Source: an uncultured Mediterraneibacter sp. (GTDB taxonomy: Bacteria; Bacillota; Clostridia; Lachnospirales; Lachnospiraceae). From it: DNA of 44,028 nucleotides. Each line of letters begins with the position of its first letter. Position 1 is the first letter of the stretch. The translations under genes and the position numbers were made by a program. The notes beneath the pieces are model-generated. The model did not search any database and was not told the DNA's origin. It was given only the letters and a program-made list of their open reading frames with translations. The stretch is from NCBI GenBank assembly GCA_944376695.1, contig CALWDM010000018.1:1-44028 (forward strand). The letters run 5' to 3'. Shown here piece after piece: positions 43,301-44,028 of the stretch.

Positions 43301-43929
43301 ATCTTGAGGCAGGCACGGACTATGAGGTAAAGGCAAGCGGATCAGAGGTTTCATGGAAACAGTATGACTACACGATCAACAAAGAGAATTTTGAGAAAGA
43401 AGGGAACTATACTGTAACGATCGATTCCGAAGACCGCGCGACAAATGTGGGTAACAGCCGTGCTAAAGGATGTGACATCGAGTTCGCGATCGACAAGACT
43501 GCCCCGACCATCGTTATCACAGGCATTGAGAACGGTGAACAGTACCGTGCAAATACGAGAAACATCACTGTAAACGCAGCGGATAATATCGCAATGGGAG
43601 ATGTCGGCGTATACGTAGGAAACAATGACGAGCCGGCGCAGACCTTTGACGCTAAGGACATCCAGGCGGCGGGAGAAGAGCTGACCTACACGATGAACAG
43701 CTCAAACTCCAGACAGGACATCAGGGCGGTTGCGACAGATGCAGCCGGCAATACGGCAGAGGCGGAGATCACCAGAGTACTGCTGACCTCTAATCTGTTC
43801 GTACAGTTCTACAGCAACACACCGCTCCTTGTAGGAACGATCGCAGGAGTTGTAGTGATCGCGGGAGGACTGCTTTGGTTCTTCCTGATCTTCAAGAGAA
43901 AGAAAGACGAAGAACAGGCAAATAAGTAA
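37345..43929 (+). CDS. Giant Ig-like surface protein with C-terminal membrane anchor
   Basis: A 2194-residue exported protein. The signal peptide covers about residues 1-37. A prealbumin-like domain (about 40-135) and a Big_2-like Ig module (about 140-225) follow, then several Ig-like modules including a YDG-type repeat (SKVYDGETGFVLTG). A long array of Ig/HYR-like modules recurs with TAPTIDV-type starts and DLAGN-type turns. Two modules begin with a DxITFGxF motif (near residues 810 and 1400). Two near-duplicate domains lie near residues 1615-1830. A single transmembrane helix (about 2155-2180) ends in FKRKKDEEQANK, with no sortase motif. It is probably an adhesin or stalk. It is coupled to the preceding gene by ATGA overlap and has AAAGGAG before ATG 37345. 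Confidence 0.88.
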   Translation: MRKSTRSWKERICALLLAAVMVVTWMMPNAALTAEAAPGDAGAVYFSVQDTEDSNKLLTQDIVIKVFDNTNNEVAKVDKAETSETDQSHENMFKVTGLDSDNEYTYTVEKSGYEYQNAQAQRSFKATASEANIAVGMKMSEIQLSMSELSLEVGDSADLPKVDKPVEEATYTWSVTSGSEGYVSVSNGKVTANAAGAAGDDEEKSASIQVSNGRKTATVGITVSKKSFTMGLGLQVNPSEGKDQNKVELSATGIPEDATGTLIFKAGENQIGNVTLPALPGASVTYRDVDEIIGEKTFSVEYSGDTKYKKQNGSNSGTYTKTQDLVISGESSKTVTYSDSDNTWNTPFNITLDSDTIKGRKISAQAELTDSGNVPNAVLASDVADITVNQDNTITVTPKNAGKIKIVITAEQGSTYYGTTTAEYVLTVNRQTVGLDDITWEPVSKVYDGETGFVLTGTVDGTNEKIEIGEQNANTVDSNVSVDDSDKKTPIAKDFTVTPGTYYASAEKDTGKAATANIQLTVDESANTVEDKDIITITHRPLYLKAGNTELVYGQNMKTAIEGMTGLITLLNGNGAADDPDSGLVRNETAPVLPGATITGTDEKLHVSVNDEDFTVIVPALVDDNGVDHSISGNYKFKFNDADTGILKVEKQRVNPADAMESIVISNTGEVGIYGINDGDSLAKVYASINSSDKYDEDRKLKLAVKNNALTGLDEYYDRVLIKIGESDWVNATDDDGINLKTLKALVDSETDEQVIENVMIQLGRSDQEATVTEDISMGNWLYADNKAPVAVIDGFHVTAYSKMMDAITFGMFRQDVFNADITVTDEGSGIPDTDVRPQQYYVKELGSEITDEDLTSEEVKKMIEEIDQAQDSADGWKKLELSAEGEAVIPVGAAENEEAVENNYLIFIQTVDNVGNCKVYVSNGIVIERQLPTIDCEFKEENYVFTTADGTLGYSGDVAYELQITDPEEFFSGIDKIEVTVEQGGQTVAGSEGDIIELDAGTIYENSYTFNAPDKSPAEKTGYTHAELSKDSVQKINGVIVADDIILNDVVLKVKATDRAGNESELFTQKLYIDDGKPEIDVKFDKTNDETSDQLPVPEYYQDSRTMTISYTDRNLGFNTTEPAESFNLADVAKENIWFDFKLGNPDDGAAVSQYSLAELADLKDDAGNAMIEVKLISDSQPGVTDAADYKNGRTVTFELKFVGQSEYTITPHCVDEMGFAEKGEEEYFVVDTEDPVITDVSYTCYDPKVQGEDKYVAFDPSNAKNTTICVTVTMKEHFFNLDGDFVPGQIGVTLNAEDLAKNDDNDAAYYQQYYRDYVNDPDNWSTTDTDVWQINIYFANDANYTFDFTYKDLANRSDTMDQQTFTYDNTKPDEGEITVTTNDGANTWSWIDRFLDTITFGFFDKFSNKNIPVTMSAHDVTSGVAKIEHYDPIRAMTQEEVESLPADAWTSYGESGYEISPDRQFVPYMKVTDYAGNVSYFSTESGFVADQTGPSISLECTNLNQARNGIFSQATGPVSFRVTAQDVETETYSGIKEIWYEVHAEGNASGSIEKVVLFNAAEEGEEAQRQNKEVRTCDFTVPTSEAFNSNTVVVTAHAVDLSGNEVTDTETVSIDITAPTIDVTYDLNSPQNDRYYNATRTATVTVTERNFDPSAVRFNITNTDGTQPSISGWSHSEDSGVLDSATHTCTVTFAADGDYTFTLNTTDLAGNDSNYTRVDDFTIDQTDPTIQVSYNNNNDAEPGYFNADRTATITITEHNFNAADVNTAITASLEGRGVAAPGLGGWSTRGDVHTASVTFSADADYTFDVDYTDLAGNAAADYEQDRFTVDQTAPELEFFDIEDKSANNGVVAPGVRYSDNNYTENGVEITLEGANNGEVALNADRSSIPNGESIKMADFERIKENDDLYTMTAVITDRAGNETEDSVIFSVNRFGSVFVLSDDTQKLVDKYYTNEEQDLVVTEINVDSLVFNGISYGRDGELVDLEAGTDYEVKASGSEVSWKQYDYTINKENFEKEGNYTVTIDSEDRATNVGNSRAKGCDIEFAIDKTAPTIVITGIENGEQYRANTRNITVNAADNIAMGDVGVYVGNNDEPAQTFDAKDIQAAGEELTYTMNSSNSRQDIRAVATDAAGNTAEAEITRVLLTSNLFVQFYSNTPLLVGTIAGVVVIAGGLLWFFLIFKRKKDEEQANK
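42190..42845 (+). repeat. Tandem near-duplicate Ig-like modules within the giant gene
   Basis: Two consecutive modules, starting near 42195 and 42525, share the same order of motifs: TxPTI-V-Y, a RTATxTITE/VTE strand, an aromatic GGW/SGW turn, FxADxDYTF, and TDLAGN before DQT. They encode about 108 residues each and differ enough to be an old duplication. The sequence is clearly GC-richer than the preceding 4.5 kb. Confidence 0.7.
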
Positions 43930-43972
43930 AGAGAAAGGAAGCAAGGCTGTCTGAATGAAAAAGTCTTTTAAT

Positions 43973-43991
43973 CCCCCATCTGGGATGGGGG
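43973..43991. other. Hairpin downstream of the giant gene
   Basis: CCCCCATC (43973-43980) pairs with GATGGGGG (43984-43991) around a three-base loop. There is no T-run, and the window ends 37 bases later. It may be a terminator-like mRNA end or the edge of another element. Confidence 0.45.
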
Positions 43992-44028
43992 AACAGGCAA
44001 AGCCGTAGCATTACTTAAAGTACCAGAA

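Noticed and set aside
1-44028. CRISPR array or prophage
   Set aside because: No regularly spaced direct repeats of CRISPR size, no cas genes, and no phage structural, lysis or integrase genes were seen.

Overview
The window looks like a chromosomal segment of a spore-forming Firmicute, most likely a Lachnospiraceae (Clostridium cluster XIVa-type) gut bacterium. The evidence is strong AGGAGG-type ribosome binding sites, sigma-A promoters with TATAAT boxes, a T-box leader in front of ileS, sporulation genes (SpoIID, a SpoIIQ-like protein, CwlD, a GH18 spore-lysin type protein), anaerobe-type peroxide defence (two rubrerythrins with a Fur/PerR regulator) and large Gram-positive surface proteins. 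The species assignment is inference. No prophage, complete insertion sequence or CRISPR array is visible.

Layout. 1-3.9 kb: a cell-wall-anchored protein with a transglutaminase-like domain and YDG/MBG repeats. 3.9-10.1 kb: an isoleucine T-box, an unusual 142-bp nested inverted repeat, ileS and glgP. 10.2-11.1 kb: a membrane protein with a proline-rich tail encoded by a minisatellite. 11.1-13.1 kb: spoIID and a spoIIQ-like gene, each behind a plausible sporulation promoter (sigma-E-like and sigma-F-like). 13.2-14.6 kb: a GIY-YIG protein and a ROK sugar kinase. 14.7-16.4 kb, minus strand: rubrerythrin, reverse rubrerythrin and a PerR-like regulator. 16.7-17.9 kb: an SH3/NlpC-P60 hydrolase. 17.9-18.4 kb: an AT-rich gap with three perfect DnaA boxes, two of them in tandem. 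18.4-20.1 kb: a DUF1858 redox protein, MecA and a small unknown gene. 20.2-22.9 kb: GH18 and CwlD. 23.0-27.9 kb: a tight operon of tsaC (fused to an apparently inactivated low-molecular-weight phosphatase), upp, dCMP deaminase, fumarase alpha and beta, and plsC. 28.0 kb: tRNA-Ala(UGC). 28.2-30.1 kb: a lipoprotein and a DUF3810-like membrane metallopeptidase candidate.

30.2-43.9 kb is the most interesting part. A divergent HTH regulator faces a compact co-directional locus. It encodes a membrane-spanning trypsin-like protease with a cytoplasmic FHA domain, a PP2C phosphatase, a transmembrane Ser/Thr kinase, a small membrane protein carrying the same Glu-Thr-Thr-Leu-Leu motifs as the FHA protein, a small multi-pass membrane protein, and a 2194-residue Ig-like surface protein. 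I read this as a candidate phosphothreonine signalling system linked to the cell surface. The shared ETTLL motifs, spaced exactly 10 residues apart in both proteins, are candidate kinase/FHA docking sites.
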